Part shown: positions 1-8,525 of the stretch, piece after piece
Layout of the letters: each line of letters begins with the position of its first letter
How positions within the stretch are numbered: position 1 is the stretch's first letter
DNA from: Corynebacterium tuberculostearicum
Lineage (GTDB): Bacteria; Actinomycetota; Actinomycetes; Mycobacteriales; Mycobacteriaceae
Reading direction: 5' to 3'
NCBI RefSeq assembly: GCF_016894265.1
Contig: NZ_CP069791.1
Location: 1,240,001 to 1,304,000, forward strand
Length of the DNA: 64,000 bases
The notes under the pieces: generated by a model
What the model was told of the DNA's origin: nothing
Database searches by the model: none
Seen by the model: only the letters and a program-made list of their open reading frames with translations
Position numbers and translations under genes: made by a program

Positions 1-1357
1 ATTCGATTCCCTCGCCCACGAAGTGCTGGAGGTAGGTGCCGGCGTATTCCATGCCGCCCTCACGCTTGGCGTTGATATTGCGGATATCGGCGCTGGCGGA
101 CTTCACGGATTCCTCGTGTTCCTCTAGCAAAGGCATGGCCCATGCCTTTTCGCCCACCTCGCGGCCAATCTCGGCCATGCGATCGCGGAATTCTTCCGAG
201 CCCATCACGCCGGCGGTGCGCTCACCCAGGGCGACCATCTGGGCGCCGGTCAAGGTCGCGGTTTCGATGAGGTAATCGGGGTTGTCTTCGCTGGCGCGCG
301 CAATGGCGTCGGCAAGCACGAGGCGGCCCTCCGCGTCAGTGTTGAGTACCTCGGAGGTAATGCCGCCGTAGTGGGTGATGACGTCACCCGGGCGGGTGGC
401 ATCGCTGCCCGGCATGTTTTCTGCCAGCGGCAGGGTAGCGGTGATGCCCACCTTCAGGTTCAGCTTTGCCGCAGCGATGATGGCGGCGGCCATTGCAGCG
501 GAACCGCCCATGTCAGAAATCATGTCCCACATCTTGGCGCCCGGCTTCAGGGAAATTCCGCCGGTATCAAAGGTAATGCCCTTGCCTACTAGGGCGACGT
601 GGCGCTTGGCCTTCTTCGGCTTCCAGCTCAAGCGGACCAAGCGCGGCGGGCGGGCGGATCCGCGACCGACGGCCATGATGCCGCCAAAGCCCTGCTTTTC
701 CAGCGCCTTTTCGTCCAAGACCTCGACTTCAAGGCCGGCCTCTGCCGCTTGGGCAGAGAGGAATTCGGCATAGGTTTCTGGGTAGAGCAGGTTGGAAGGG
801 GTATTGACGAGGTCGCGGGCGATGAGAACGGACTCGGCGGTAATCTTGGCGCTGTCGAATTCCTTTTGTGCGGACTTCTCCGCCACCACGGTGAAAGTGG
901 TGGTCTCCGCGGCCGACTCGGAGCGCAGGCCAGAATACTTATAGCCGCCGAGGATGAGGCCTTCCACCACTGGGGTGATACCGAAATCGCCCAGGGAGGT
1001 GGCTACGGCCCCCACCTTGGTGATGGAACGCGCGGCCTGGCCGGCGGCGCGGCGCAGCGTCTCATCGTCTACTTCTTCCGCATCGCCCAAGCCAACGGCG
1101 ATGATGGATGCTACACCCGCCTTAGCCGGAGCCGGCACGCGCGTGACTTCGCCGGCCTTGCCAGAGGCCCCGACGGCCACCAGCGCCTCATAAGTGGAGC
1201 GCAGCGCTGCGCCCCCAAGTAATTCGGTGCCTGGCAGTTCTAGGCCGCCTTCGCCCTCGAAAGCGGCGATAAGTAGAGCTTCCGCCTTCTTAGGAACCTT
1301 CTTTCCCAGCTTTACCTGGGGAAAGTGGCCGCGTGCTGGTAGATCGGACTGTGCCAT
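1..1357 (-). CDS. pepA: Leucyl aminopeptidase PepA (M17 family), 3' end outside window
   Basis: Zinc/manganese-dependent cytosolic aminopeptidase that removes N-terminal residues from peptides. The reading frame is open from an ATG at 1357 to the window edge (about 452 codons), so the C-terminus is missing; the family is usually near 500 residues. The M17 signature NTDAEGRL is readable at roughly 320-345 on the minus strand, and the metal-binding GKGITFDTGG stretch lies N-terminal to it. A strong ribosome binding site (AAAGGAGGAGA) lies a few bases before the ATG, which fixes the start. It is divergent from ilvE, as in other Corynebacteriales. Identity is secure; substrate preference cannot be read. 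Confidence 0.95.
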   Translation of the reverse strand, partial: MAQSDLPARGHFPQVKLGKKVPKKAEALLIAAFEGEGGLELPGTELLGGAALRSTYEALVAVGASGKAGEVTRVPAPAKAGVASIIAVGLGDAEEVDDETLRRAAGQAARSITKVGAVATSLGDFGITPVVEGLILGGYKYSGLRSESAAETTTFTVVAEKSAQKEFDSAKITAESVLIARDLVNTPSNLLYPETYAEFLSAQAAEAGLEVEVLDEKALEKQGFGGIMAVGRGSARPPRLVRLSWKPKKAKRHVALVGKGITFDTGGISLKPGAKMWDMISDMGGSAAMAAAIIAAAKLNLKVGITATLPLAENMPGSDATRPGDVITHYGGITSEVLNTDAEGRLVLADAIARASEDNPDYLIETATLTGAQMVALGERTAGVMGSEEFRDRMAEIGREVGEKAWAMPLLEEHEESVKSASADIRNINAKREGGMEYAGTYLQHFVGEGIE

Positions 1358-1448
1358 TGTCTCCTCCTTTATGGAAAGGCTTATCAATCTTCCCACCACT
1401 GTACCGCGCGGTGATGAACTTATTCCTGCCTCGCTATAGATAAAGGGG

Positions 1449-1454
1449 TAGATT
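1449..1454 (+). promoter_or_regulatory. Candidate -10 hexamer (TAGATT) for leaderless ilvE
   Basis: TAGATT ends 6 nt before ATG 1461, so the predicted transcript would begin at or next to the start codon. An AAAGGGG sequence at 1442-1448 could instead serve as a ribosome binding site for GTG 1455. Inference from spacing only. Confidence 0.4.
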
Positions 1455-1460
1455 GTGGGC

Positions 1461-2558
1461 ATGCTTGATTACACGATTACTCGTAACGATACCCCTACGT
1501 CCGCGGAAGAATTGAGCGATATCCTCGCCAATCCCGGCTTTGGCAAGCACTTTACAGACCACATGGTCACCATTGACTGGACCGAAGAAAAGGGATGGCA
1601 CGATGCTCAGGTGCGCCCATACGGACCGATGACCATGGAACCTGCCAGCAACGTATTCCATTATGGGCAGGCTATCTTTGAGGGCATCAAGGCCTACCGT
1701 CAGCCGGATGGTTCTATCGCTACTTTCCGGCCGGACCACAATGCGCAGCGCTTTATCAACTCCGCTGAGCGCCTGGCTATGCCCGAGCTTCCGCAGGAGG
1801 AGTTTATCGAGTCTCTGCGCCAATTGGTGGAAGCGGATCAGGACTGGGTACCAGAAGCCGGCGGGGAAGCAGCGCTGTACCTGCGCCCGTTTATGATCTC
1901 CACCGAGGTCTCCTTGGGCGTTCACCCCGCCAATTCCTACCGCTATGTGCTCATTGCCTCCCCAGCGGGTTCCTACTTCAGCGGCGGGATCAAGCCGGTT
2001 TCGGTGTGGCTATCCACCGACTACGTGCGCGCAGCCCCTGGCGGCACCGGCGCGGCCAAGTTTGCGGGCAACTACGCAGGCTCGCTCTTGGCGCAGGCCC
2101 AGGCAGATGAAAAGGGCTGTGACCAGGTGGTCTGGTTGGACGCGATTGAGCGCCGTTACATCGAGGAGATGGGCGGAATGAACCTGATGTTTGTGTATGG
2201 CTCTGGTGATAGCGCGGAGATTGTTACACCAGAACTATCGGGATCCTTGCTGCCCGGCATTACCCGCGAATCGCTATTGCAGGTAGCGCAGGATTTGGGC
2301 TACAAGGTCACCGAGCGCCGCATTACTACCGAAGAGTGGCAGCGCGATGCCGAATCCGGCGAAATGTCGGAGGCCTTTGCTTGTGGCACTGCCGCGGTTA
2401 TTACGCCGGTGGGTCACGTAATGGGAGATTCTGCGGATTTCCAGGTCAATGGGAATGAAGCGGGTGAGAACACCATGGCCCTGCGCGAGCGCCTCACCGG
2501 AATCCAGCGCGGCGCAGTGGAGGATGCCCACGGTTGGCTCCATACCCTAGTGAAGTAG
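1461..2558 (+). CDS. ilvE: Branched-chain amino acid aminotransferase
   Basis: PLP-dependent fold-type IV transaminase for the last step of leucine, isoleucine and valine synthesis (2-oxoacids with glutamate as donor). The 365-residue product has the expected length and the family landmarks: [13 protein letters not shown] near residue 70, the PLP lysine in [11 protein letters not shown] (about Lys200), WLDAIE and the EEMGGMN loop, and [12 protein letters not shown] near the C-terminus. The start is ambiguous between GTG 1455 (6 nt after AAAGGGG) and ATG 1461 (6 nt after a TAGATT hexamer). I chose ATG because the N-terminus then matches the family well and fits the leaderless pattern seen elsewhere here. 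It converges on the cobT-like gene with only 8 nt between stop codons. Confidence 0.95.
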   Translation: MLDYTITRNDTPTSAEELSDILANPGFGKHFTDHMVTIDWTEEKGWHDAQVRPYGPMTMEPASNVFHYGQAIFEGIKAYRQPDGSIATFRPDHNAQRFINSAERLAMPELPQEEFIESLRQLVEADQDWVPEAGGEAALYLRPFMISTEVSLGVHPANSYRYVLIASPAGSYFSGGIKPVSVWLSTDYVRAAPGGTGAAKFAGNYAGSLLAQAQADEKGCDQVVWLDAIERRYIEEMGGMNLMFVYGSGDSAEIVTPELSGSLLPGITRESLLQVAQDLGYKVTERRITTEEWQRDAESGEMSEAFACGTAAVITPVGHVMGDSADFQVNGNEAGENTMALRERLTGIQRGAVEDAHGWLHTLVK

Positions 2559-2566
2559 TCCCCCGC

Positions 2567-3361
2567 TTAGGCGTCCGCGGCGATCTCCACTCCGGTGAGC
2601 AGCAGTGGCAGCGCCGCGAGGGCACCGAGCGTAGGTTGTGGCTCCATTCCCAGTTCCATCAGGGGGTGGAGCCCTAGCTTTTCCAGTGCCAACTTGTGCG
2701 CAGGGGCAGTGGATAGGGAGGTGGCGAAGAGCCAGTCTTTCACACCGGGATTATCGCGCTCAGCAAGAAGCGCGGCGGTGGCGGTCAAGGGGGCGTCGAT
2801 AAGCAGGGGTGTACGGCGCTCCGCGGCCCGGGCAATGAACCCCACCGTGGCTGCTAGCACGGTGGACTGGCACGATTCAACCAGCTCCATGCCCTCGAGG
2901 TTGCGTACGCGGAACATGGCGTCCCGGATTGCGGTGACCTCGCGCTTCCAGTCTTCCACGCTGCGCTGCTTGCCGACGATCACTACCGGTTCCGTTTGCG
3001 TCATAGTTGCCATTACCACGGCCGGTACTCGGGCGAGCTCTTCGCCGCCGGGAATCAGTAGGTCAGCCCCGGCATCAATTTCCGCATCCGCTGTTGCGGC
3101 TCCAAGGCTGTAGGCCTGGGAATAATCCGTCACGGTGACTACATTCAGCCCGGCCTCGGCGCGACGCGCGGCGGTCTCAGCGGCCGAAAGCGAGGTCTCT
3201 TGATCCGCGAAAATCACGGCCCGCACGCGCCGCGGCTCACGGGCAGGGGCCGCGCCTTGGCAAGCAGCCAGCCATTGAGCGGCGTCGGTCAGGCGCCCCC
3301 AAGGGGCGAGCTGTGCGTCCTGTGCGGTATGTGCCTGCTTATCGGGCTGCGCAATGGCCAT
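2567..3361 (-). CDS. Short CobT-like (nicotinate-nucleotide:DMB phosphoribosyltransferase family) protein, probably altered activity
   Basis: CobT enzymes make alpha-ribazole phosphate for the lower loop of cobalamin. This product is only 264 residues, against about 340-360 for typical CobT, and aligns with the C-terminal two thirds: the VVxVTDYSQA, GxEELARVPAVVMA and ERRTPLLIDAPLTATAALLA stretches are CobT-like. The C-terminal loop that normally reads LGEGSGA, holding the catalytic glutamate, here reads EPQPTLGA. No cobU or cobS gene adjoins it, although these accompany cobT at the equivalent place in mycobacteria. A good ribosome binding site (GGGAGGA) precedes ATG 3361. It lies 12 nt downstream of the DUF3043 gene and is probably co-transcribed. 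The family call is from pattern recognition; function is open. Confidence 0.75.
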   Translation of the reverse strand: MAIAQPDKQAHTAQDAQLAPWGRLTDAAQWLAACQGAAPAREPRRVRAVIFADQETSLSAAETAARRAEAGLNVVTVTDYSQAYSLGAATADAEIDAGADLLIPGGEELARVPAVVMATMTQTEPVVIVGKQRSVEDWKREVTAIRDAMFRVRNLEGMELVESCQSTVLAATVGFIARAAERRTPLLIDAPLTATAALLAERDNPGVKDWLFATSLSTAPAHKLALEKLGLHPLMELGMEPQPTLGALAALPLLLTGVEIAADA

Positions 3362-3373
3362 GAGCAGTCCTCC

Positions 3374-4066
3374 CTAAACGTCAGCGCCGAGCTCCACGCG
3401 GGGGCGCGGGATGCGCCACTTGCGCGGCTGGCTGGCGCGAGAATACGCATAAAAGCCAAGGCTAAAGCCGGCTTCGGTGGTGCCGGGGAACTTGGCTCGC
3501 ACGGCATTATTGCAGCGGCGGGCCAAAATGACGCCCTCGATGGCGAAGATAACGAGGATAACCATCGCTACCGCGTTGATGATTGTTGCAATGCTGGGTA
3601 CCGCGTAGGTCAAGAACATGACCACGATGAGCACCAAGGCCATCGGCATGACCCAGTTGCTCAGGCTGCGGCGGGCATCCACCCAATCGCGCACATAGGC
3701 GCGCACTTCACCCTGGTCGCGGGCGGGCAGGAAGCGCGGATCGCCCTCTGCCATGCGGGCCTGCTGTTCGCGGTTGGCCTGCTGGCGCTCTTGGCGCTCC
3801 TTCTTCTTATATTCCTTCCACTCGTCCTTGCTCATGGACTTCTTCATGTCCTTGCGATGCTGGTACCGCTGCGCATCGGACATGCCATTGGGATCGCGCT
3901 TTACGCCGCGTGCAATCTCTTGCTCTGCGCGCTTTGGCGTAGGACGACCCTTCGGTGGGGTGTAGCCCTTGCGCTGGGGCACTTCCTGAACTTCTGCCTG
4001 AGCTTTGTCCTGTACAGGAGCAGGCTCAGTGGAGGTCTTATCATCTTTTTGCCACGGGAGTTTCAC
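3374..4066 (-). CDS. DUF3043 membrane protein (Rv2206-like)
   Basis: Conserved actinobacterial protein of unknown function. The 230-residue product has a highly charged, Lys/Arg/Gln-rich cytoplasmic N-terminal half with KGYTPPKGRPTPKR and MSKDEWKEYKKKERQERQQ segments. Two closely spaced hydrophobic helices follow in the second half (around ALVLIVVMFLTYAV and AVAMVILVIFAIEGVILA), then a basic C-terminal tail. The GTG at 4066 (VKLPWQK) is chosen over GTG 4075 because homologues begin with MKL and because TAGTGT stands 7 nt upstream. The gene is divergent from the Fe-S carrier and leads into the cobT-like gene. No catalytic motif is visible. Confidence 0.85.
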   Translation of the reverse strand: MKLPWQKDDKTSTEPAPVQDKAQAEVQEVPQRKGYTPPKGRPTPKRAEQEIARGVKRDPNGMSDAQRYQHRKDMKKSMSKDEWKEYKKKERQERQQANREQQARMAEGDPRFLPARDQGEVRAYVRDWVDARRSLSNWVMPMALVLIVVMFLTYAVPSIATIINAVAMVILVIFAIEGVILARRCNNAVRAKFPGTTEAGFSLGFYAYSRASQPRKWRIPRPRVELGADV

Positions 4067-4073
4067 GTTCCTC

Positions 4074-4079
4074 ACACTA
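4074..4079 (-). promoter_or_regulatory. Candidate -10 hexamer (TAGTGT) for the DUF3043 gene
   Basis: TAGTGT on the minus strand is followed by 7 nt and GTG 4066, consistent with leaderless initiation. The spacer itself (GAGGAAC) could also act as a short ribosome binding site. Inference. Confidence 0.4.
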
Positions 4080-4207
4080 CAAGGTGTAGGTGTGAATAGG
4101 GGAATAGGCCCGGCCCAGATGGTGTTGTAGGTATGGGCTACCTTTTCCCACCTGAACTAACCGGGTAGGGTAGTGGCAACGAATCCAATACTTATTGAGG
4201 AGAAGTG

Positions 4208-4552
4208 ATGACCGCTCCAGCTTCCGCAACCGGCGTCATTCTGACTGAAGCAGCAGCCGCAAAGGCAAAGGCGCTGCTTGATCAGGAAGGCCGCGACGAT
4301 CTCTCCCTGCGCATTGCCGTCCAGCCTGGTGGCTGCGCTGGCCTGCGCTACCAGCTCTACTTTGATGACCGCACTTTGGACGGTGACAAGGTTGACCAGG
4401 TAGGCGGCGTAAACCTCGTTGTGGACAAGATGTCCGTTCCCTACCTGACCGGTGCCAAGATTGACTTCGCTGACACCATCGAGTCCCAGGGTTTCACCAT
4501 TGATAACCCGAATGCCACCGGCTCTTGCGCTTGTGGCGATTCCTTCAACTAA
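4208..4552 (+). CDS. HesB/IscA/ErpA-type iron-sulfur cluster carrier
   Basis: A-type carrier that holds an Fe-S cluster and passes it to apo-proteins. The 114-residue protein has all three conserved cysteines: Cys43 in QPGGCAGLRY and the C-terminal Cys107-Ala-Cys109 in GSCACGDSF. ATG 4208 is preceded by GAGGAG; the overlapping GTG 4205 is less likely. Its place immediately before the LtsA/AsnB and cytochrome oxidase genes matches the Rv2204c position of mycobacteria. A role in feeding clusters to the nearby Rieske protein is plausible but only inferred from position. Confidence 0.93.
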   Translation: MTAPASATGVILTEAAAAKAKALLDQEGRDDLSLRIAVQPGGCAGLRYQLYFDDRTLDGDKVDQVGGVNLVVDKMSVPYLTGAKIDFADTIESQGFTIDNPNATGSCACGDSFN

Positions 4553-4566
4553 AGAGAAGGAAATAC

Positions 4567-4604
4567 AAAGAGGGTGGGTGCCACTGGCACCCACCCTCTT
4601 TTTT
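4567..4604. terminator. Intrinsic terminator between the Fe-S carrier and asnB
   Basis: Perfect 13-bp GC-rich stem (4570-4582 with 4586-4598), extended by A-T pairs, with a 3-nt loop and a run of six T on the plus strand. The A-containing left flank makes partial bidirectional use possible for the converging asnB gene. Confidence 0.9.
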
Positions 4605-4617
4605 GTGTGGAAGGCTC

Positions 4618-6540
4618 TTAGAGCTTGACCGGGTAGTCGCGCTGCTCGATCTGCGGATCGATGCGCTTTTCCACAAAGATGCCGTGCCAAATCATAAAGG
4701 ACAGCACGGTCCACAAGCGGCGGGAGTGATCGGAAACGCCATCTCGGTGCTCCTTGAGCATCTCGAGAACTTCCTTCTTGTTGAAGATGTCCTCGGTCTG
4801 GGATTCATTGATGGTGTCCTGGGCCCAGCCGTATAGCTCATCGCCGGCCAGCCAGTGGCGCATCGGCACTGGGAAGCCCAGCTTCTTGCGGTGCAGTACA
4901 TGCGCCGGGACGATCTGCTCCATGGCCTTGCGCAGGGCGTACTTGGTGGTGCCGTGCGAAATCTTCAGGTCATATGGGATGGACTCGGCAACCTTGAAGA
5001 CTTCCTTGTCTAGGAATGGCACGCGCAGCTCCAGGGAGTTGGCCATATTGATCTTATCGGCCTTGACCAGGATGTCACCGCGCATCCAAGTGAATAGATC
5101 CAAATGCTGCATGCGGGCAACCGGATCAAAGTCCTTGGACTGGGCGTAGATGGGGGCGGTAACCTCGCGGTGGTCCCATTCGCGCTTTGCCCACGGGATA
5201 ACGCGCTGCATCTGCTCAAAGTTGAAGGAACGAGCGTTGCCGTAGTAGCGCTCTTCCATCGTCATCGAGCCGCGATTAAGCAGGGACTTGCCCTTCATGC
5301 CCTCCGGTAGAACCTGGGAGAGCTTGCCCAGTCCGCGACGCAGCGGCGACGGGATCTTCTCAAACGGCGCGAGGGATAGTGGTTCCTTGTAGATGGTGTA
5401 GCCACCAAAGAGCTCGTCCGCGCCCTCGCCGGAAAGAACTACCTTGACATGTTTGCGGGCTTCCTGCGCCACAAAGTACAGCGGGACCAGCGAGGGGTCA
5501 GCCACCGGATTGTCCAGGTACCACATGATCTTCGGGATGGACTCGGCATATTCTTCGGGGGAGACAATCTTGACGATGTGCTCCACACCAATAGCTTCCG
5601 CGGACTCTGCCGCGACATCGACCTCAGAATAGCCCTCGCGCTCAAAGCCGGTGGTAAAAGTCAGTAGATCCGGGTTGTGGCGCTTGGCCAGAGTGGCAAT
5701 AGCGGTGGAGTCAATGCCGCCGGATAGGAAGGAACCCACGGTGACGTCGGCACGCATGTGCTTAGCGACGGAATCTTCCAGCGCCTCCGCAATGCGGTTA
5801 AATAGCTGCTGCTCTTCGCCTTGCTTAACCTGCTGCACAGGGAAGCGAGGCTTGAAGTAGCGCTCGGCGACAACGTCTTCGCCTGGACGAAGGGTAACAG
5901 TGCAGCCGGATTCTACGCGGCGAATATTCGCGTGGAGGGATTCTGGCTCCGGGACGTATTGCAGGTCCACGTAGTGTTCAATGGCGCGACGGTCAAGGTT
6001 GAGATCTAGACCGAGCTGATCCGCCATCTCCAAGATGCACTTCATCTCCGAAGCGAAAACGGTACCCGCCTCGGTAGTGGCGTAATACAGCGGCTTGATG
6101 CCAAATTGGTCGCGAGCGGCAAACATCGTCTTGGTGTGGGTGTCCCAGATGACAATGCCGAACATGCCGCGCAGATGGTTGACTACGTCCTTGCCCCAGT
6201 GGTGGTAGCCCACCACGATGGGCTCGCCATCGCCCTCGGTGTGGAAGGTGTAGCCGAGGCCCTTGAGCTCCTCGCGCAGCTCCACGTAGTTGTAGATTTC
6301 GCCATTAAAGGTCATGGCGTAGCGGTCGGGCTCGTCCTCTGGGCCCCAGCGGAGGGGCTGATGGGAGTGCTCCAAGTCAATAATGGACAGGCGGTTGAAG
6401 CCGAAGGCGGCATCGCCGTCATGCCACGTGCCGGCCGCATCTGGGCCGCGGTGGCGCATGCAGGGCAGGGAACGTTCCAGCGCGTCAACGTACTTATCTA
6501 CGTTGCCCGTGGCGGCGAGCATGCCAAGAAGTCCGCACAT
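4618..6540 (-). CDS. asnB: LtsA/AsnB-type glutamine-dependent amidotransferase
   Basis: Class II glutamine amidotransferase of the asparagine synthetase B family. In corynebacteria the orthologue LtsA is required for lysozyme resistance and for amidating meso-diaminopimelate in peptidoglycan, so a cell-wall role is likely. The 640-residue product starts at ATG 6540 with the catalytic Cys2 in MCGLLGML; an upstream in-frame start (6723) would bury this N-terminal nucleophile and is rejected. The N-terminal Ntn hydrolase domain covers about residues 2-220. The synthetase domain has the PP-loop SGGIDS near residue 270 and GEGADELFGGY. AAGGAGC precedes the start, and TATATA lies just upstream as a probable -10. 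Confidence 0.93.
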   Translation of the reverse strand: MCGLLGMLAATGNVDKYVDALERSLPCMRHRGPDAAGTWHDGDAAFGFNRLSIIDLEHSHQPLRWGPEDEPDRYAMTFNGEIYNYVELREELKGLGYTFHTEGDGEPIVVGYHHWGKDVVNHLRGMFGIVIWDTHTKTMFAARDQFGIKPLYYATTEAGTVFASEMKCILEMADQLGLDLNLDRRAIEHYVDLQYVPEPESLHANIRRVESGCTVTLRPGEDVVAERYFKPRFPVQQVKQGEEQQLFNRIAEALEDSVAKHMRADVTVGSFLSGGIDSTAIATLAKRHNPDLLTFTTGFEREGYSEVDVAAESAEAIGVEHIVKIVSPEEYAESIPKIMWYLDNPVADPSLVPLYFVAQEARKHVKVVLSGEGADELFGGYTIYKEPLSLAPFEKIPSPLRRGLGKLSQVLPEGMKGKSLLNRGSMTMEERYYGNARSFNFEQMQRVIPWAKREWDHREVTAPIYAQSKDFDPVARMQHLDLFTWMRGDILVKADKINMANSLELRVPFLDKEVFKVAESIPYDLKISHGTTKYALRKAMEQIVPAHVLHRKKLGFPVPMRHWLAGDELYGWAQDTINESQTEDIFNKKEVLEMLKEHRDGVSDHSRRLWTVLSFMIWHGIFVEKRIDPQIEQRDYPVKL

Positions 6541-6930
6541 GAAAAGATTGCTCCTTATATATAAGCGTCTATTGCTAGTCACCCACTTTACGGCCAGAGG
6601 GCGTGAAACCAGAACACGCCACGGCTTAAGGAAACCTGCCGACCGCCTTGGAATTAGCTTCCCCGATAGGGGTGCGAACTTTCGGATGATGGTTCCGCCG
6701 GATCCCTGTGAATTGGCGCACACGGATTCTGTGGCTGCTGGGGGTGCGGTTGGAACATTGTGCAGGTGGGGCGGTAACCTACCTGAAGGAGAATATGAAA
6801 TGAGTGCACTAGGTGCCCTTTTATGCCTTTAAACAGGCTGGGAATCTGGCAATTATCCTCTATTCTGATTGGGTAAGAGTGCTCTGTGAGTATTCGAGAA
6901 GTTTTGTGTGGACAGAAAGGCAGAACACAC
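6541..6930. promoter_or_regulatory. Divergent asnB / ctaC intergenic region
   Basis: 390 bp between divergent genes. On the minus side TATATA with AAGGAGC serves asnB. On the plus side TATTCT (6861-6866) is a possible ctaC -10, giving a leader of roughly 60 nt. A short reading frame with a good ribosome binding site (AAGGAGA, 6786-6792) is present: ATGAAATGA at 6795, then an overlapping ATG 6800 encoding ten residues ending in TAA at 6832. No other gene is seen. Confidence 0.5.
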
Positions 6931-8004
6931 GTGGGACAGCGTAATAAGCGCACCTTTGCCCGTAAGGCGGGCGTAGCTGGCGCACTTGCCCTGGGTGGAC
7001 TCGCTCTGGCAGGTTGTGACGTTCAGGCGCCAACTGCTGTAGAGAACCTCCTGGGATTCGGTTGGCCGAAGGGCATTACCCCTGAGGCGGAGGCCATGTA
7101 CAACTTCTGGATTTGGGTCTGGGTTGCCGCATGGATCGTTGGTTTTATTATGTGGGGCCTGTTCCTCACTGCAATCTTCCGCTGGGGCGCGAAGAAGGCA
7201 AAGAAGGATGGCAAGGGCGAGTTCCCGCGCCAGATCCAGTACAACGTTCCACTGGAGATGGTTCTGACCATCGTCCCTATCCTCATCATCATGGGCCTGT
7301 TCTTCTTTACCGTTCAGACTCAGCAGAAGGTCACCGCCTTGGATAAGGATCCAAAGGTTGTCGTCGACGTCACCGCGTTCCAGTGGAACTGGAAGTTTGG
7401 TTACGCCGAGAACCATGTCAATGGTGAGAACTACGACGGCGCCGACAAGGAGCGTCAGGCTGAGGCAGAGAAGACTGCTCACGACCCTGAGGGTGTGGAC
7501 AACCCGAACCCAATCCACGGCAAGTCCATGGGCGACCTTTCCTACCTGAACTACAACAAGATTGAGACCGTCGGTACCACCGAAGAGGTTCCGGTTCTGG
7601 TTCTTCCTTCCGATACTGCGATTGAGTTCCGCCTCGCTTCCGGCGACGTGTCCCACGCATTCTGGGTACCGGAGTTCTTGTTCAAGCGCGACGTCTACGC
7701 ACACCCAGAGGCAAACGCTCAGGAGCGTAGCTTCCAGGTGGAAAAGATTGAGAAGCAGGGCGCATTCGTTGGCCGTTGTGCCGAGATGTGCGGTACCTAC
7801 CACTCGATGATGAACTTTGAAATCCGCGTTGTCTCTCCGGAGGACTTCAATACCTACCTGAAGTTCCGAGAGGACAACCCAGAGGCCACCAACGCGGAAG
7901 CCCTGGAAGAAATCGGCCAGGACCCATATGCGGTAACCACCCACCCGTTCTCCGGCGAGCGTGACACCGCTAAGGGCGACAACTACGTAAACACCGCGGC
8001 ATAA
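6931..8004 (+). CDS. ctaC: Cytochrome c oxidase subunit 2, lipoprotein
   Basis: Subunit 2 of the aa3-type terminal oxidase; it carries the CuA centre that takes electrons from the diheme QcrC in the actinobacterial bc1-aa3 supercomplex. The 357-residue product has a lipoprotein signal with lipobox LAGC (about Cys29), two transmembrane helices (around WIWVWVAAWIVGFIMWGL and VLTIVPILIIMGLFFF), a charged insertion in the periplasmic domain, and the CuA motif GRCAEMCGTYHSMM near residue 285. GTG 6931 is chosen over the upstream GTG 6886 because it gives a normal signal peptide (MGQRNKRTFARKAG) and matches family N-termini. It forms a two-gene unit with ctaF, ended by a terminator. Confidence 0.95.
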   Translation: MGQRNKRTFARKAGVAGALALGGLALAGCDVQAPTAVENLLGFGWPKGITPEAEAMYNFWIWVWVAAWIVGFIMWGLFLTAIFRWGAKKAKKDGKGEFPRQIQYNVPLEMVLTIVPILIIMGLFFFTVQTQQKVTALDKDPKVVVDVTAFQWNWKFGYAENHVNGENYDGADKERQAEAEKTAHDPEGVDNPNPIHGKSMGDLSYLNYNKIETVGTTEEVPVLVLPSDTAIEFRLASGDVSHAFWVPEFLFKRDVYAHPEANAQERSFQVEKIEKQGAFVGRCAEMCGTYHSMMNFEIRVVSPEDFNTYLKFREDNPEATNAEALEEIGQDPYAVTTHPFSGERDTAKGDNYVNTAA

Positions 8005-8023
8005 GAGATAAGGACACAACACA

Positions 8024-8455
8024 ATGCGTGCAACATCGAAAGTCTTTTACTCAATCGCGACGTACCTTCTTGTCTCGCTGATTGTCTACATCTTCGGCGT
8101 CACCTTCGTTAAGGACGATGGCTACCTCTACGGTGCCGAGTGGGTTGGCATCGTGGGCATGTTCCTTGCCTTCCTGCTGTGCATGATGCTGGGTGCTTAC
8201 CTTCACTTCACTGATGACCGCAGTGACGTCCTGCCAGAGGATTGGGAAGAGGCAGAAACTGAAGATGCCGCTGGCATCCTTGGCTTCTTCTCCCCAGGCT
8301 CCATCTGGCCGCTGGCTATGACTGGCGCCATTGGCCTTCTTGGCTTGGGAATCATCTTCCTCTACTTCTGGCTGATTGCCCTCGGCGCTGTCTGCCTCAT
8401 CGCGGCCTGCACCGGCCTGTCCCTCCAGTACGGCCTGCCGAAGGAAAAGCACTAA
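8024..8455 (+). CDS. ctaF: Cytochrome c oxidase subunit 4, actinobacterial type
   Basis: Small membrane subunit of the aa3 oxidase found in Actinobacteria. The 143-residue product shows four hydrophobic helices: near residues 8-28, 42-62, 90-110 and 112-132. An acidic loop, [14 protein letters not shown], lies between helices 2 and 3. It begins 19 nt after ctaC with AGATAAGGA as ribosome binding site. Assignment rests on position after ctaC, length and topology. Confidence 0.93.
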   Translation: MRATSKVFYSIATYLLVSLIVYIFGVTFVKDDGYLYGAEWVGIVGMFLAFLLCMMLGAYLHFTDDRSDVLPEDWEEAETEDAAGILGFFSPGSIWPLAMTGAIGLLGLGIIFLYFWLIALGAVCLIAACTGLSLQYGLPKEKH

Positions 8456-8493
8456 TTCCTCGATGTAAAGGAATCCCTGCCTAAAACTTCTCC

Positions 8494-8525
8494 GCCCTCC
8501 TAGTCACTATGGCTAGGAGGGCTTT
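8494..8525 (+). terminator. Intrinsic terminator after ctaF
   Basis: 10-bp stem (8494-8503 with 8513-8522), 9-nt loop and TTT. It ends the ctaCF unit and separates it from ctaE. Confidence 0.8.

Noticed and set aside
6541..6723. N-terminal extension of the asnB product
   Set aside because: The family requires a free Cys at position 2 after Met removal; only ATG 6540 gives this, with a ribosome binding site.
6853..8022. Long minus-strand ORF (389 codons) opposite ctaC
   Set aside because: It mirrors the ctaC codons, has no start context or family motif, and ctaC is certain on the other strand. The same applies to long antisense frames opposite qcrB, ileS, ftsZ, murC, murG and ftsI.
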